Notes under the pieces: model-generated
The model's input: the letters and a program-made list of their open reading frames with translations, nothing else
Database searches by the model: none
Told to the model about the DNA's origin: nothing
Assembly: GCA_964371655.1 (NCBI GenBank)
Contig: CAYJOD010000026.1
Span: 1-64,000, forward strand
Direction of reading: 5' to 3'
DNA from: CAZGSN01 sp964371655
Lineage (GTDB): Bacteria; Desulfobacterota; Binatia; HRBIN30
DNA length: 64,000 bases
In this document: piece by piece, positions 18,196 through 27,932 of the stretch
Numbering within the stretch: position 1 is the first letter of the stretch
Layout: each line of letters opens with the position of its first letter
Made by a program: the position numbers and the translations under genes

Positions 18196-20003
18196 TGCGC
18201 GCCCTGGCCGTCGGAGCCGAGAACCTCCTGGCGACGCTCGCGCTCGGCGGCATCATGCTGCTGCCGCTGGCGGAGATCGCGGTGCGCTGGTTCTTCGCGA
18301 CAGGGATTCCCGGGGCGGCGCCGTTCACGCTGAACCTGACCCTGTGGGTCGGCCTGCTGGGCGCCGCGATCGCCGCGCGTGAGGGTAAGCTGCTCACGCT
18401 CGCCACCGGAGAGTTTCTGCCGAAGTCGTTCCGCGCTCCGGCGCACGCCGTCGGCGGCACGGTCGGCGCGGCCATCGCCATGATGTTCGCGGTCGGCGGC
18501 GCGGCGTTGGTCACGACCGAGAGAGCAGTCGGCGACGTCATCGCCGTCGGCGTGCCGGTGTGGATCTCGACGCTGGTGTTTCCCGCCGCCTTCACCCTGA
18601 TCGCCGTCCGACTGGCCTGGCGCGCCTCGCCGTACGGGGGCGGCCGCGTGATCGCCGCTCTCGGCGGCGCCGGCGGGTTCTTCCTGGCGCGCCATTTCGA
18701 TCTCCTGGAAGGACACCCCCTCTGGCCCTGGATTGCCGGAATTGCCGTGTCCGGCGTGCTTGGCACACCGATCTTCGCGCTGCTGGGCGGCATCGCGATG
18801 GTGGCGTTTTTCTCCGAAGGCAGCCGTCCGATCGTGCCGCTCATCAAAGCCTACGAAGAGCTAACCTCGTCCTCGGCCAACCTCGCAGCGATTCCCCTGT
18901 TCACGCTCACCGGCTTCCTGCTGGCCGAAGGCAAGTCCTCCCAACGGCTCCTGCACGCGCTGCGCGCGGTGTTCGGATGGGCGCCGGGCGGCACGGCGGT
19001 GGCCGCGGCGACGTTGTGCGCGTTCTTCACCCTGTTCACCGGGGGCTCGGGGGTTACGATCCTGGCGCTCGGTGGGCTGCTCTTACCCGCGCTCCGGCAG
19101 GAGGGGTACCGCGAGCGTTTTGCGATCGGGCTGCTGACGGCATCCGGGTCCCTGGGCCTGCTGTTCCCGCTGTCCGTGCCGTTGATCCTCTACGGCATCG
19201 TTGCGCAGAACGCGGCCATCGAGGACCTGTTCCTCGGCGGCCTGATTCCCGGGATCCTCATGCTCGGGCTGATCGCCGCCCTCGGCGTGCGCGAGGCGGT
19301 GCGAACCGGCGCACCGCGGACGCCATTTCGCATGGCCGCCATGTTCTCGGGCCTCTGGGAAGCGAAATGGGAGCTATTGCTGCCGGTCGTCGTTCTGACG
19401 GCGCTGCTGGGCGGCTACGCGACGACATCGGAGTCGGCGGCGATTGCGGCCCTGTACGCGTTCCTCGTCCAGCGCTTCATCCACCGGGACCTGCCCACGA
19501 TGGGCCACGTGTTCCGGGTGGCGAGCGACTCCGTCGCCCTCGTCGGCGGCGTGCTGCTCATCCTATCGGTGGCCGTGGGCCTGACCAACTGCCTGGTCAA
19601 CGCGCAGATCCCGATGATGCTCATCGAGTGGACGCAGTCGCACATCGCGTCGAAGGTGCTCTTCCTGCTGGCGCTCAACATCTTCCTGCTGCTGGTCGGC
19701 ACCGTGATGGACATCTTTTCGGCGATTGTCGTCGTCGTGCCGCTGATCGTTCCGCTGGCGCAGGTCTACGACATCGGCTTGGTGCACTTGGGGGTGATCT
19801 TCATCGCCAACCTCGAACTCGGGTACCTGCATCCGCCGCTCGGCCTGAACCTGCTCCTGGCGTCGTACCGCTTTAAGAAACCGGTACTCGAGGTCACCTT
19901 GGCCACGCTGCCGATGCTAGGCGTGCTGGCGATCGGCGTGCTCCTAATTACTTATGTGCCGTGGCTGACCGAAGGGCTGCTGAGGATGATGGGGAGGATG
20001 TAG
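18195..20003 (+). CDS. TRAP transporter fused DctQ-DctM membrane subunit
   Basis: 602 aa. The first ~170 residues are a small 4-helix DctQ-like domain (NLLATLALGGIMLLPLAEIA, TLNLTLWVGLLGAAIAAREG). The rest is the 12-13 helix DctM transporter with AYEELTSSSANLAAIPLFTL, FFTLFTGGSGVTILALGGLL, SGSLGLLFPLSVPLILYGIV and a C-terminal LGYLHPPLGLNLLLASYRF. This drives secondary import coupled to a cation gradient. It starts in a TAATG overlap with the binding protein. Q-M fusions are known in the TRAP family, so this is not unusual in itself. Confidence 0.93.
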   Translation: MRALAVGAENLLATLALGGIMLLPLAEIAVRWFFATGIPGAAPFTLNLTLWVGLLGAAIAAREGKLLTLATGEFLPKSFRAPAHAVGGTVGAAIAMMFAVGGAALVTTERAVGDVIAVGVPVWISTLVFPAAFTLIAVRLAWRASPYGGGRVIAALGGAGGFFLARHFDLLEGHPLWPWIAGIAVSGVLGTPIFALLGGIAMVAFFSEGSRPIVPLIKAYEELTSSSANLAAIPLFTLTGFLLAEGKSSQRLLHALRAVFGWAPGGTAVAAATLCAFFTLFTGGSGVTILALGGLLLPALRQEGYRERFAIGLLTASGSLGLLFPLSVPLILYGIVAQNAAIEDLFLGGLIPGILMLGLIAALGVREAVRTGAPRTPFRMAAMFSGLWEAKWELLLPVVVLTALLGGYATTSESAAIAALYAFLVQRFIHRDLPTMGHVFRVASDSVALVGGVLLILSVAVGLTNCLVNAQIPMMLIEWTQSHIASKVLFLLALNIFLLLVGTVMDIFSAIVVVVPLIVPLAQVYDIGLVHLGVIFIANLELGYLHPPLGLNLLLASYRFKKPVLEVTLATLPMLGVLAIGVLLITYVPWLTEGLLRMMGRM

Positions 20004-20344
20004 CCGGAGGATAGGGGACGTTGAGCGTACCCTTTTAACTCTCAGCTCAGATGCCCGTCGTTCGCTGCCGAGCAGGCCGCGCGCCAACAAGTGCGGCGGT
20101 TCGCCGCGAACCAAAACGATGAAGAACGGTATCAACATTCTGACCGCTGTAGTTACGGCTGCCCATCAGAACCCATGTCCAGGCTCGTCAATTGCGTCGT
20201 CCGGGCTTCGAACCCTGCGCATTGGTGCGCTCCTGAATTCCGCAGCTTGAAGCCTGAAGCCCGAGGTCTGAAGCCCCCACGCCGAATTCCAGGCCGGCGG
20301 GGGTGGCCTTGCATCCGACGCGCTGGGCGTGGAAAGAGTTGCGG
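20004..20344. other. intergenic, weak repeat text only
   Basis: 340 nt between the TRAP operon and the crotonase gene. From about 20235 to 20290 it carries GAAGCCTGAAGCC-like words between two GAATTCC boxes, similar in wording to the 42486-42580 palindrome. A TTCGAA-containing block near 20210 resembles a tRNA T-arm on the minus strand, but no tRNA surrounds it. No gene seen. Confidence 0.45.
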
Positions 20345-21133
20345 ATGCCGAACACAACAGTCGACCTGGAGATTCGCGACGGCGTCGCGCACATCACCCT
20401 GAACCGGCCGCAGGCGATGAACTCGATCAACCTCGATCTCGCCCGCGACTTCATGTACGCCACCCTCGAGTGTGACGAGCAGCCGGGGGTGCGCGCCGTG
20501 CTCATCAGTGGCAACGGCAAGATGTTCTGCAGCGGCGGCGATCTGAAAACGTTTGCCAGCAAGGGCGAGGCTCTGCCGCATTACCTCAAGGAAGTGACGA
20601 CCTACCTGCACGCGGCGATGTCGCGTCTTACGCGCATGCAGGCACCGGTGATCGCCGCGGTGCATGGCAGCGCCGCGGGCGCCGGCTTGAGCCTGGCGTG
20701 CGCTTGCGACTTCGTCCTGGCTAGCGACGACGCCAAGTTCACCATGGCGTACACGCGCGTCGGCCTCGTTCCTGATGGCTCGTCCACCTACTTCCTGCCG
20801 CGCATCGTCGGCTTGCGCCGAGCCCTCGACCTGACCCTGACCAATCGCGTCCTGAGTGCGGCGGAGGCCATGCAGCTCGGCATCGTCACTCGCATCGTTG
20901 GTGGCGCCGAGCTCCTCGGCGACGCCTGCTCTTTGGCGACGGATCTCGCCCAGGGTCCCACGCAAGCCTATGGCGCCGCGAAACGTCTCCTGCACGCCGG
21001 CTGGACCGGCACCCTGGAAACGCAGATGGAGCTCGAGACCCGCGCCATCGCCGACATCGCTCGCAGCGCCGACACCCGCGAAGGCATCGCCGCCTTCATC
21101 GAGAAGCGCCCGGCGAAGTTCGGCGGTCGTTGA
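20345..21133 (+). CDS. enoyl-CoA hydratase/isomerase (crotonase fold, PaaG-like)
   Basis: 262 aa. The ATG at 20345 follows GGAAAGAG. Crotonase features: VAHITLNRPQAMNSIN, SGNGKMFCSGGDLKTF (oxyanion strand), PVIAAVHGSAAGAGLSLA, and VGLVPDGSSTYFLPRIVG. In classic hydratases two Glu act in catalysis. Here the first position is Ala (GSAAGAG) and the second is Asp (VPDG), a pattern seen in PaaG-type isomerases. I therefore favour an acyl-CoA isomerase over a hydratase. The gene stands alone. The second crotonase in the window (33780) has Glu at the later position. Confidence 0.88.
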   Translation: MPNTTVDLEIRDGVAHITLNRPQAMNSINLDLARDFMYATLECDEQPGVRAVLISGNGKMFCSGGDLKTFASKGEALPHYLKEVTTYLHAAMSRLTRMQAPVIAAVHGSAAGAGLSLACACDFVLASDDAKFTMAYTRVGLVPDGSSTYFLPRIVGLRRALDLTLTNRVLSAAEAMQLGIVTRIVGGAELLGDACSLATDLAQGPTQAYGAAKRLLHAGWTGTLETQMELETRAIADIARSADTREGIAAFIEKRPAKFGGR

Positions 21134-21424
21134 GCCTGGTATTTCGAGGGGTATTCACGCAGCGGCGCCGGGGGATCGCGCGCGAGAAGGAAGGCGGAGA
21201 CTTGGAGCGTCTGAGGTCGGGTTCAATGATTTGAACCTGCAGCGCACATCAAAGGAAAGCTCCGGCTGTGAAGAAACTGCAGCTCTGGTGGCGCAGGCGT
21301 CCCTGCCTGCGCAGGCGGGCAGGCACGGAGGCCTGCCCCACCATGGTCTGATGCGTGACTGCTGGAAGATTGCTCCGACCCGGCGAGTTTCTCGCCGTCT
21401 CTCGTATGGACTGCGAAGCGATAT

Positions 21425-22162
21425 CTAGTTCGCGCCGACCCAGCCGCGCTTGTAGGCCTTGATGGTGACGTAGCTCACCAGCAGCATCGCCTCGAGCGCT
21501 ACCAGCGCCGCCAGCGCGCCGGGCGAAAGGGCGTGGCGCGCGGCCAGCTCCCAGACGATGAGAACCAGCGCTCCCGAGCCCCAGGCGGCGAATGGGTTGT
21601 GCTCTTTGTTCATCGCCCGGCGTGCGTCGAAGCCCGTCCGCAGCGCGCCAGGGTAGGCGGGCGTCAGCCGCGGCACCCAACGCGGCACCTTCTGGCAGAA
21701 ATCGTCGAAACGCAGACCGAACTGCTGGCGCAGGAAGTTCTCCTCGGCGCGGATGATGAAGAAGTACTCGCCGAAGAAGAACGCCAGCCCCCCCAGGTAG
21801 ACCCAGGGGTCGTGCGCAATGAGCATCAGCCCCAGGCAGATGCCCAGGTTGCCGACGTAGAGCGGGTTTCGCACGTAGGCGTAGGGCCCGCGAGTGTTGA
21901 GGGTTGAGGCCTCGAGCGCCGAGCCCTGGCCGCTGGTGCCCTCAGGCACCTGGCCCAGCGTGTAGAAGCGCAAGGCCTGGCCAAGGAACGCCACCAGCAC
22001 TCCTAAGACGTTGAACAGCATGTCGACGTGCGCGCCGCCCGGGCCGGGGACGCCGCGCGAGCGCCACAAGAGCCAGGCGAGCCCTAGGAGGATCGGCACT
22101 GGAGTGAAGCTGCGGAACCGGAAGAGGACCTGGCCGACGCCGATGGAAGAAGAGTCACGCAT
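21425..22162 (-). CDS. membrane methyltransferase, isoprenylcysteine/phospholipid type
   Basis: 245 aa from the ATG at 22162; the frame continues upstream but looks non-coding. Several membrane helices surround the methyltransferase signature: TRGPYAYVRNPLYVGNLGIC, then the helix FFFGEYFFIIRAEENFLRQQ and the motif FDDFCQKVPRWVP. This matches the ICMT/PEMT fold with the RxPxY and EE motifs that bind SAM. Substrates in bacteria range from phospholipids to protein cysteines and are not predictable here. Convergent with the crotonase gene; divergent from uvrA. Confidence 0.8.
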   Translation of the reverse strand: MRDSSSIGVGQVLFRFRSFTPVPILLGLAWLLWRSRGVPGPGGAHVDMLFNVLGVLVAFLGQALRFYTLGQVPEGTSGQGSALEASTLNTRGPYAYVRNPLYVGNLGICLGLMLIAHDPWVYLGGLAFFFGEYFFIIRAEENFLRQQFGLRFDDFCQKVPRWVPRLTPAYPGALRTGFDARRAMNKEHNPFAAWGSGALVLIVWELAARHALSPGALAALVALEAMLLVSYVTIKAYKRGWVGAN

Positions 22163-22348
22163 GCAAGAGTGCGGTGCGATTAACAGAAAAACCGGGAAGC
22201 GGCTAGCCGACGGTGCTTGGACCGACGCAGGGGCACGGCGAAGCGGGCGGAGCCTCTGAGGCCCTTTCGCCAACGGATCGCGACCTCACTCCGCGAAAGT
22301 CAATCTTGACTTGCACTGGGGGCCGGGGCACGGTCGCGGCTTACCTTC

Positions 22349-25183
22349 ATGGCACATCAGATCGTCGTCACCGGGGCTCGCGAGCACAATCTCAAGAACA
22401 TCAACGTCGTCATCCCGCGTGACCGGCTCGTGGTTATCACCGGGCTTTCCGGCTCGGGGAAATCGTCGCTGGCGTTCGACACGATCTACGCCGAGGGGCA
22501 ACGGCGTTACGTGGAATCGTTGTCGGCGTACGCGCGTCAGTTCCTCGAGCAGATGGATAAGCCTGACGTCGATTCGATCGACGGGCTGTCGCCGGCGATT
22601 TCCATCGAGCAGAAGACGACCAGCCGCAATCCGCGCTCGACCGTCGGCACCGTCACCGAGATCTACGACTATCTGCGCCTGCTGTTCGCACGCGTCGGCA
22701 AGCCCTACTGCTACAACTGTGGGCGCGAAATCACGGCGCAGACCATCCAGCAAATCGTCGATCGCCTCGTCGCCATGCCGGCCGATACCAAGGTCCATGT
22801 CCTCGCCCCGATCGCGCGCGGGCGTAAGGGTGAGTACCGCAAGGAGCTGATCGATCTGCGCAAGGCCGGCTTCGTGCGCGCCCGCATCGACGGCACGCTG
22901 CGCGACCTCGCCGACGACATCACCCTGGCGAAGAACATCAAGCACTCCATCGAGGTCATCGTCGATCGCCTGGTGCTGCGCGCCGGGATCGGCAAGCGCC
23001 TGGCCGACTCGCTCGAAGTCGCCTTCAAACATGGCGACGATGTCGCCAAGGTTGAAGTGCTCGGCGACTCGGCTGCGGAGGTCAAGGAAGAGATTCTCTT
23101 CAGCCAGAAGTTCGCTTGTGTCGAGTGCGGCATCTCCTACCCCGAGCTGACGCCGCGCATGTTCTCCTTCAACAGCCCGCACGGTGCGTGCTCGACCTGC
23201 ACCGGCTTGGGTACGTCGATGTATTTTGATCCGGAGTTGGTCATCGCCGACGACAGCTTGTCGCTGTCGCAGGGTGCCATCGCGCCGTGGGCGAAGAAGA
23301 CCGGCGGTCATTTCTACCAAGACATCGCCGGTGCCTTGGCCGTGCATTTCGGCTTCGACCTCGACACGCCCTTCAAGAAGCTCCCCGAGAAAGTGAAGAA
23401 GGCACTGCTGCACGGGATAGACGAGGAGATCACCTTCGTTCACGAGAAGGGCAACCGTCGCTACGAGTTCAAACGCCCTTGGGAAGGCATCCTCCCGCAG
23501 CTGGAGCGGCGCTTGAAGGAAACCGAATCGGATTGGGTGCGCGAGGATCTCGAGCGCTTCATGGGTTCGCGTCCGTGTCAGGCGTGCGGCGGTGCGCGCT
23601 TGAAACGCGAGGCCCTGGCGGTGCGCGTCGGCGATAAGTCGATCAACGACATCGCCGCCATGTCGGTGAAGTCAGCGCTCTCTTTCTTCGGCGCCGTAGC
23701 GCTGACGCCACAGCAGCAGGCGATCGCGCGCCGCATCCTCAAGGAGATCACCGAGCGCCTCGGTTTCATGACTCACGTCGGGCTCGACTATCTCGCTCTC
23801 AACCGTGCCGCGGCGAGCTTGTCGGGCGGCGAGGCGCAACGCATCCGCCTGGCGACGCAGATCGGCTCCAGCCTGGTCGGCGTGCTCTACATCCTCGACG
23901 AACCATCGATCGGGCTGCATCAGCGCGACAACGACCGTCTGCTCGCGACCCTCAAACGCCTGCGCGATCTCGGCAATACCGTCCTCGTCGTCGAGCACGA
24001 CCGCGACGCGATTCTGACCGCGGACCATGTCATCGATATGGGTCCCGGCGCCGGCGTGCACGGCGGCGAGATCATCGCCCAGGGCACGCCCGCGGAGATC
24101 ATGAAATGTCCCGCGTCGTTGACCGGGAAGTACCTGTCGGGGGAGGAGGAAATTCCGATTCCCGCGGTGCATCGAGCCGGCAGCGGCTGGCATCTGTCGA
24201 TCAAGGGCGCGCGCCAGAACAACTTGCAGAACGTCTCCGTCGACATTCCGCTCGGCAAGATCACCTGCGTCACCGGTGTATCGGGATCGGGCAAGAGCTC
24301 GCTCGTCGTCGATACGCTGTATCGCGCCCTGGCGCAGCGCCTCTACGGATCGAAGGAGAAGCCGGGCGAGCATGACGAGATCAAGGGTTGGCAACTGCTC
24401 GACAAGGTCATCGATATCGACCAGGCGCCGATCGGGCGCACGCCGCGTTCGAATCCGGCAACGTACACCGGCGTATTCTCCGACATCCGCGATCTGTTCG
24501 CGCAGTTGCCCGAGGCGCGCGTGCGCGGCTACGGGCCGGGGCGCTTTTCGTTCAACGTGAAGGGTGGTCGTTGCGAGGCCTGCGCCGGTGACGGTTTGAT
24601 CAAGATCGAGATGCACTTTCTGCCCGACATCTTCGTCACCTGCGAGGTCTGTCACGGCAAGCGCTACAACCGCGAAACGATGGAGGTGTTGTACAAAGGC
24701 AGGAGCATCGCCGATGTTCTCGCGATGCCGGTCGGCGAGGCGGTGGAGTTTCTGAGCAGCATCCCGCCGATCCGCCACAAGTTGCAGACCCTGCACGACG
24801 TCGGACTTGACTACATTCACCTCGGGCAGTCGGCGACGACCCTGTCCGGCGGCGAAGCGCAGCGCGTCAAGCTTGCCAAGGAGCTCAGCCGCCGGGCCAC
24901 GGGGAAGACCCTCTATATCCTCGACGAACCGACCACAGGCTTGCACTTCGACGATATCAAGCGACTGCTCGGGGTTCTCGCGCGCCTCGCCGACGCCGGC
25001 AACACCATCCTGATCATCGAGCACAACCTCGACGTCATCAAAACTGCGGACCACGTCATCGACATCGGTCCCGAAGGCGGTGACGGCGGCGGCCGCATCC
25101 TCGCGGTCGGTCCGCCCGAGGTGATTGCGAAGACGAAAGGCTCGTACACCGGCGAGTTCCTGCGCACCGTGCTCAAGGTGTGA
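22349..25183 (+). CDS. uvrA: excinuclease ABC subunit A
   Basis: DNA damage recognition ATPase of nucleotide excision repair, 944 aa, full length. Two ABC modules: Walker A GLSGSGKSSLAFDTIYAEG near residue 30 and GVSGSGKSSLVVDTLYRALA near 645, with signatures LSGGEAQRIRLATQIGSSL and LSGGEAQRVKLAKELSRRA. Zinc-finger Cys pairs appear in CGISYPELTPRMFSFN (domain I) and in CEACAGDGLIKIEMHF with CEVCHGKRYN (domain II). It acts with UvrB and UvrC, which are not in this window. Confidence 0.99.
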   Translation: MAHQIVVTGAREHNLKNINVVIPRDRLVVITGLSGSGKSSLAFDTIYAEGQRRYVESLSAYARQFLEQMDKPDVDSIDGLSPAISIEQKTTSRNPRSTVGTVTEIYDYLRLLFARVGKPYCYNCGREITAQTIQQIVDRLVAMPADTKVHVLAPIARGRKGEYRKELIDLRKAGFVRARIDGTLRDLADDITLAKNIKHSIEVIVDRLVLRAGIGKRLADSLEVAFKHGDDVAKVEVLGDSAAEVKEEILFSQKFACVECGISYPELTPRMFSFNSPHGACSTCTGLGTSMYFDPELVIADDSLSLSQGAIAPWAKKTGGHFYQDIAGALAVHFGFDLDTPFKKLPEKVKKALLHGIDEEITFVHEKGNRRYEFKRPWEGILPQLERRLKETESDWVREDLERFMGSRPCQACGGARLKREALAVRVGDKSINDIAAMSVKSALSFFGAVALTPQQQAIARRILKEITERLGFMTHVGLDYLALNRAAASLSGGEAQRIRLATQIGSSLVGVLYILDEPSIGLHQRDNDRLLATLKRLRDLGNTVLVVEHDRDAILTADHVIDMGPGAGVHGGEIIAQGTPAEIMKCPASLTGKYLSGEEEIPIPAVHRAGSGWHLSIKGARQNNLQNVSVDIPLGKITCVTGVSGSGKSSLVVDTLYRALAQRLYGSKEKPGEHDEIKGWQLLDKVIDIDQAPIGRTPRSNPATYTGVFSDIRDLFAQLPEARVRGYGPGRFSFNVKGGRCEACAGDGLIKIEMHFLPDIFVTCEVCHGKRYNRETMEVLYKGRSIADVLAMPVGEAVEFLSSIPPIRHKLQTLHDVGLDYIHLGQSATTLSGGEAQRVKLAKELSRRATGKTLYILDEPTTGLHFDDIKRLLGVLARLADAGNTILIIEHNLDVIKTADHVIDIGPEGGDGGGRILAVGPPEVIAKTKGSYTGEFLRTVLKV

Positions 25184-25417
25184 ACACCCTCTTCCGCCAC
25201 GGCTCTGGCGCCGCTTTGGGGTGCGGCGCTCGTGCGTTGCTCCGACAAGGCTTCCGCACGCCAGGAGGGTGGGATGCGGTGCGCGTCGGCCATCTTTCCC
25301 TCGCGCCGCGCACGCCTTGAAATGACGGAGGTGCATGGATATTCGGCCCTCTGCATCGCAACGAGAGGCGGCGCGGGCTAGAGTCCACGGCTGCCGGGCT
25401 TGCCGGGAATCATCATC

Positions 25418-26611
25418 ATGACGCGCGTCGTTTACATGGACAATCACGCCACCACCGCGGTGGATCCGCGCGTGCTGGAAGCCATGCTGCCCTACTTCAC
25501 CGAGAAGTTCGGCAACGCGGCGAGCAAGAACCATCAATACGGTTGGGATGCGGAAGCCGCGGTGGAGCGGGCGCGCGAGCAGGTCGGACGGGTCATCAAC
25601 GCCAAACCGAAGGACATTGTCTTCACCAGCGGCGCCACTGAGGCGAACAACCTGGCGATCAAAGGCGTCGTTGAGTTCTACAAGGAGCGCGGCAACCACG
25701 TCATCACCGCCAGCACCGAGCACAAGTCCGTGCTCGACGTGTGCAAGGGGCTCGAACGCGCCGGTAAGATCCAGGTGAGCAAGTTGCGTGTCGACGACAC
25801 CGGCCGGCTGGATCCCGACATCGTGCGCAACGCGATCACCGACAAGACGATCCTGATCTCGATCATGCACGCCAACAACGAGATTGGGACCATCCACGCG
25901 CTACGCGAGATCGGCGCGATCGCCAAGCAGCGCGGTATCCTGTTTCACAGCGATGCGACGCAAACGGTCGGCAAGATCCCCGTCGACGTCGAGGCGATGG
26001 GCATCGACTTGTTGTCTCTGAGCGCCCACAAGCTCTATGGGCCGAAGGGATGCGGGGCTCTGTTCGTGCGCTCCAGCGCTCCGCGCGTTCGCCTGGTTCC
26101 GCTGCTCGATGGCGGCGGACACGAACGCGGCGTGCGCTCCGGAACCCTCAACGTACCCGGGATCGTGGGCTTGGGGAGTGCTTGTGCGATTGCGCAGGCG
26201 GAGATGAGCAGCGATGGCGAGCGTCTCATCCACCTGCGTGAACGCTTGCACGCCGGGCTGACCGCGGGTCTCGATCATGTGTCGCTCAACGGTCATCCCA
26301 CCGAGCGCCTACCCGGCAACCTCAATCTGAGCTTCGCCTACGTCGAAGGCGAGTCGTTGCTGATGGGCCTGAGTGACGTCGCTGTCTCCTCCGGGTCCGC
26401 GTGTACCTCGCTGACCTTGGAGCCCTCGCACGTCCTGAAAGCGATCGGTTGCAACGACGGCGACGCACATACGTCGATTCGCTTTGGGCTCGGGCGTTTC
26501 AACACCGAGGAAGAGGTGGATTACGTGATCACCCGCGTCGTTCAAGAGGTACACCGGCTACGCAGTCTTTCACCTCATTACGCTGCTGCAAAACGGGCGG
26601 CGCGCGGCTAA
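25418..26611 (+). CDS. iscS: cysteine desulfurase (NifS/IscS type)
   Basis: PLP enzyme that takes sulfur from cysteine for Fe-S cluster and thio-cofactor synthesis. 397 aa from the ATG at 25418, which gives the family start TRVVYMDNHATTAVDPRVLE. Pyridoxal Lys in SLSAHKLYGPKGCGALF, His and Asp of the cofactor pocket in TEHKSVLD and FHSDATQTVGKI, and the persulfide Cys in SSGSACTSLTLEPSHVL. The next gene is iscA, 110 nt on; iscR and iscU are absent. The symbol is by similarity; a nifS name would be as fair. Confidence 0.94.
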   Translation: MTRVVYMDNHATTAVDPRVLEAMLPYFTEKFGNAASKNHQYGWDAEAAVERAREQVGRVINAKPKDIVFTSGATEANNLAIKGVVEFYKERGNHVITASTEHKSVLDVCKGLERAGKIQVSKLRVDDTGRLDPDIVRNAITDKTILISIMHANNEIGTIHALREIGAIAKQRGILFHSDATQTVGKIPVDVEAMGIDLLSLSAHKLYGPKGCGALFVRSSAPRVRLVPLLDGGGHERGVRSGTLNVPGIVGLGSACAIAQAEMSSDGERLIHLRERLHAGLTAGLDHVSLNGHPTERLPGNLNLSFAYVEGESLLMGLSDVAVSSGSACTSLTLEPSHVLKAIGCNDGDAHTSIRFGLGRFNTEEEVDYVITRVVQEVHRLRSLSPHYAAAKRAARG

Positions 26612-26720
26612 GATGAAATCCGCATGGAGGACACGGCAAAAATGAACGTCTCCGTGGTGGGCGCAGCGGCTCTCGACGCCGCTGTCGAAGGTTGGAATAG
26701 ACAAGACGCAGGAGCGAACC

Positions 26721-27044
26721 ATGGCTATTAGCGTTTCCCCCAACGCAGCGAACAAGATCCGCACCCTGCTGGCAACTCACGACAAGCCGGCCAGCGGCCT
26801 GCGTGTGAAGGTCGTCGGCGGTGGCTGCTCCGGGCTGCAGTACAAGATGGATCTGGACGTCGAGCGTCCTGGCGACAAGACGTTCGGCGAACAAGATGCG
26901 CAGGTCATCGTTGACCGCAAGAGCTTTCTCTACCTCAATGGTACCGAGCTGGATTACAGCGAGGCCTTGATGGAATCAGGCTTCAAGATGCAAAACCCCA
27001 ACGTCAAGCGTTCCTGCGGTTGCGGACAATCGTTCAGCGTCTAA
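26721..27044 (+). CDS. iscA: iron-sulfur cluster assembly protein, IscA/HesB family
   Basis: A-type carrier, 107 aa. The three conserved cysteines are present: GGGCSGLQYKMDLD and the C-terminal CGCGQSF. The body has family elements such as NAANKIRTLLA, VIVDRKSFLYLNG, LDYSEALMESGFKM and NPNVKRSCGCG. It follows the cysteine desulfurase and probably passes clusters built with its sulfur. IscA is a working name; ErpA and other A-type carriers look alike at this level. Confidence 0.95.
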   Translation: MAISVSPNAANKIRTLLATHDKPASGLRVKVVGGGCSGLQYKMDLDVERPGDKTFGEQDAQVIVDRKSFLYLNGTELDYSEALMESGFKMQNPNVKRSCGCGQSFSV

Positions 27045-27431
27045 CCGTAGCGCTCGCGCGCAGCTCGGGTCGTTCAGCCGCAGCATCAGGCCAAGGCCCC
27101 CGCGCCAAGCTCCAATGGCAGAATCCCGGAACGAGGCTTTGTCTCGTCGCCTTGCCACGGAGGACCAGGCCGGATCCTGGGTTCGTTCTTATTCGGACTT
27201 GGAGCGAGACTGCGAGGCGTGGGATTGTGGCGCCGCTCAGTCATGGTCTCGAGCAGGGAGGGTGCTTGCGCTACGCGTGATGGATAAGTCAATGCATAGT
27301 GTTTCGAGCAACGAATCTGTCGATACAGTTGGCTAATTTTTTCCGTCACAACCCTGGCACGCGACTGGGCAAAGTTGCTACTGAATACCTCGCGCCGTTG
27401 ATCGTCTAACGGCCGTTCATTGAGGAATACG
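27045..27431. other. intergenic, possible promoter region
   Basis: 387 nt after iscA with no convincing gene. The last 120 nt (about 27290-27410) are distinctly more AT-rich (TTGGCTAATTTTTTCCG around 27329) and probably carry the promoter of the 27432 gene. I cannot define -35/-10 boxes with confidence. Confidence 0.45.
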
Positions 27432-27857
27432 ATGGCAAATAGCACCGTGCCCACCGATACTTTTCGGCATCTGCTGCAGCCGGACACCATGCTTCCGGCG
27501 CAGTATTATGCGACGTTGAAGCGCAAGGGGCTCCACGAACCGGAGCGCCGGCTGGTGATTGCCGTCCTCCAGGACGCGGTGGATTGTTTCCAAAAACACC
27601 TGCGTGCCCGCGACCGCAAGGCGCGGCAGCTTTTTGTCGATGCCCAGGAATGGATTGCCTCGGAGGATCGCAGTTGGCCGTTTTCCTTCGAGAACGTCTG
27701 CGATCTGCTGCAGCTCAACGCGGATTACCTGCGCGTTGGTCTCATCAAGTGGAAAGAGCGAGAGCTCGGAGAGATGCCGCGCGCGAAAGTACTTTCGCTT
27801 GTACGTGAGGCCGCCGAAGAGCCGACTGAATTGCGGCGCCGCGTCGGATCGCGCTGA
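27432..27857 (+). CDS. conserved small protein of unknown function
   Basis: 141 aa from the ATG at 27432, preceded by TGAGG; a TTG at 27420 is possible. Soluble and helical: PERRLVIAVLQDAVDCFQKH, RQLFVDAQEWIASEDRSWPF, FENVCDLLQLNADYLRVGL and IKWKERELGEM. The pattern (helix, acidic linker, a segment like a small helix-turn-helix, basic tail) could fit a DNA-binding or regulatory role, but that is speculation. It lies 75 nt upstream of sppA. Confidence 0.7.
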   Translation: MANSTVPTDTFRHLLQPDTMLPAQYYATLKRKGLHEPERRLVIAVLQDAVDCFQKHLRARDRKARQLFVDAQEWIASEDRSWPFSFENVCDLLQLNADYLRVGLIKWKERELGEMPRAKVLSLVREAAEEPTELRRRVGSR

Positions 27858-27932
27858 AACGGCGCGGCCGCCCGCACCCACGCCTACCTTCGCCTGTTGC
27901 GACCTCTGCCCTCTTGCTAAGAGCCCTGGCCT

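Noticed and set aside
20195..20225. T-arm-like block (TTCGAA) suggesting a tRNA on the minus strand
   Set aside because: No matching acceptor stem, anticodon arm or D-arm could be found around it.
23672..25897. 741-codon open frame antisense to uvrA and iscS
   Set aside because: It spans two real genes and the gap between them, has no ribosome site and no recognisable protein.
27090..27260. Possible inverted repeat after iscA (GCTCCAA / TTGGAGC)
   Set aside because: Only seven bases pair and the flanks do not extend the stem, unlike the other repeats listed.
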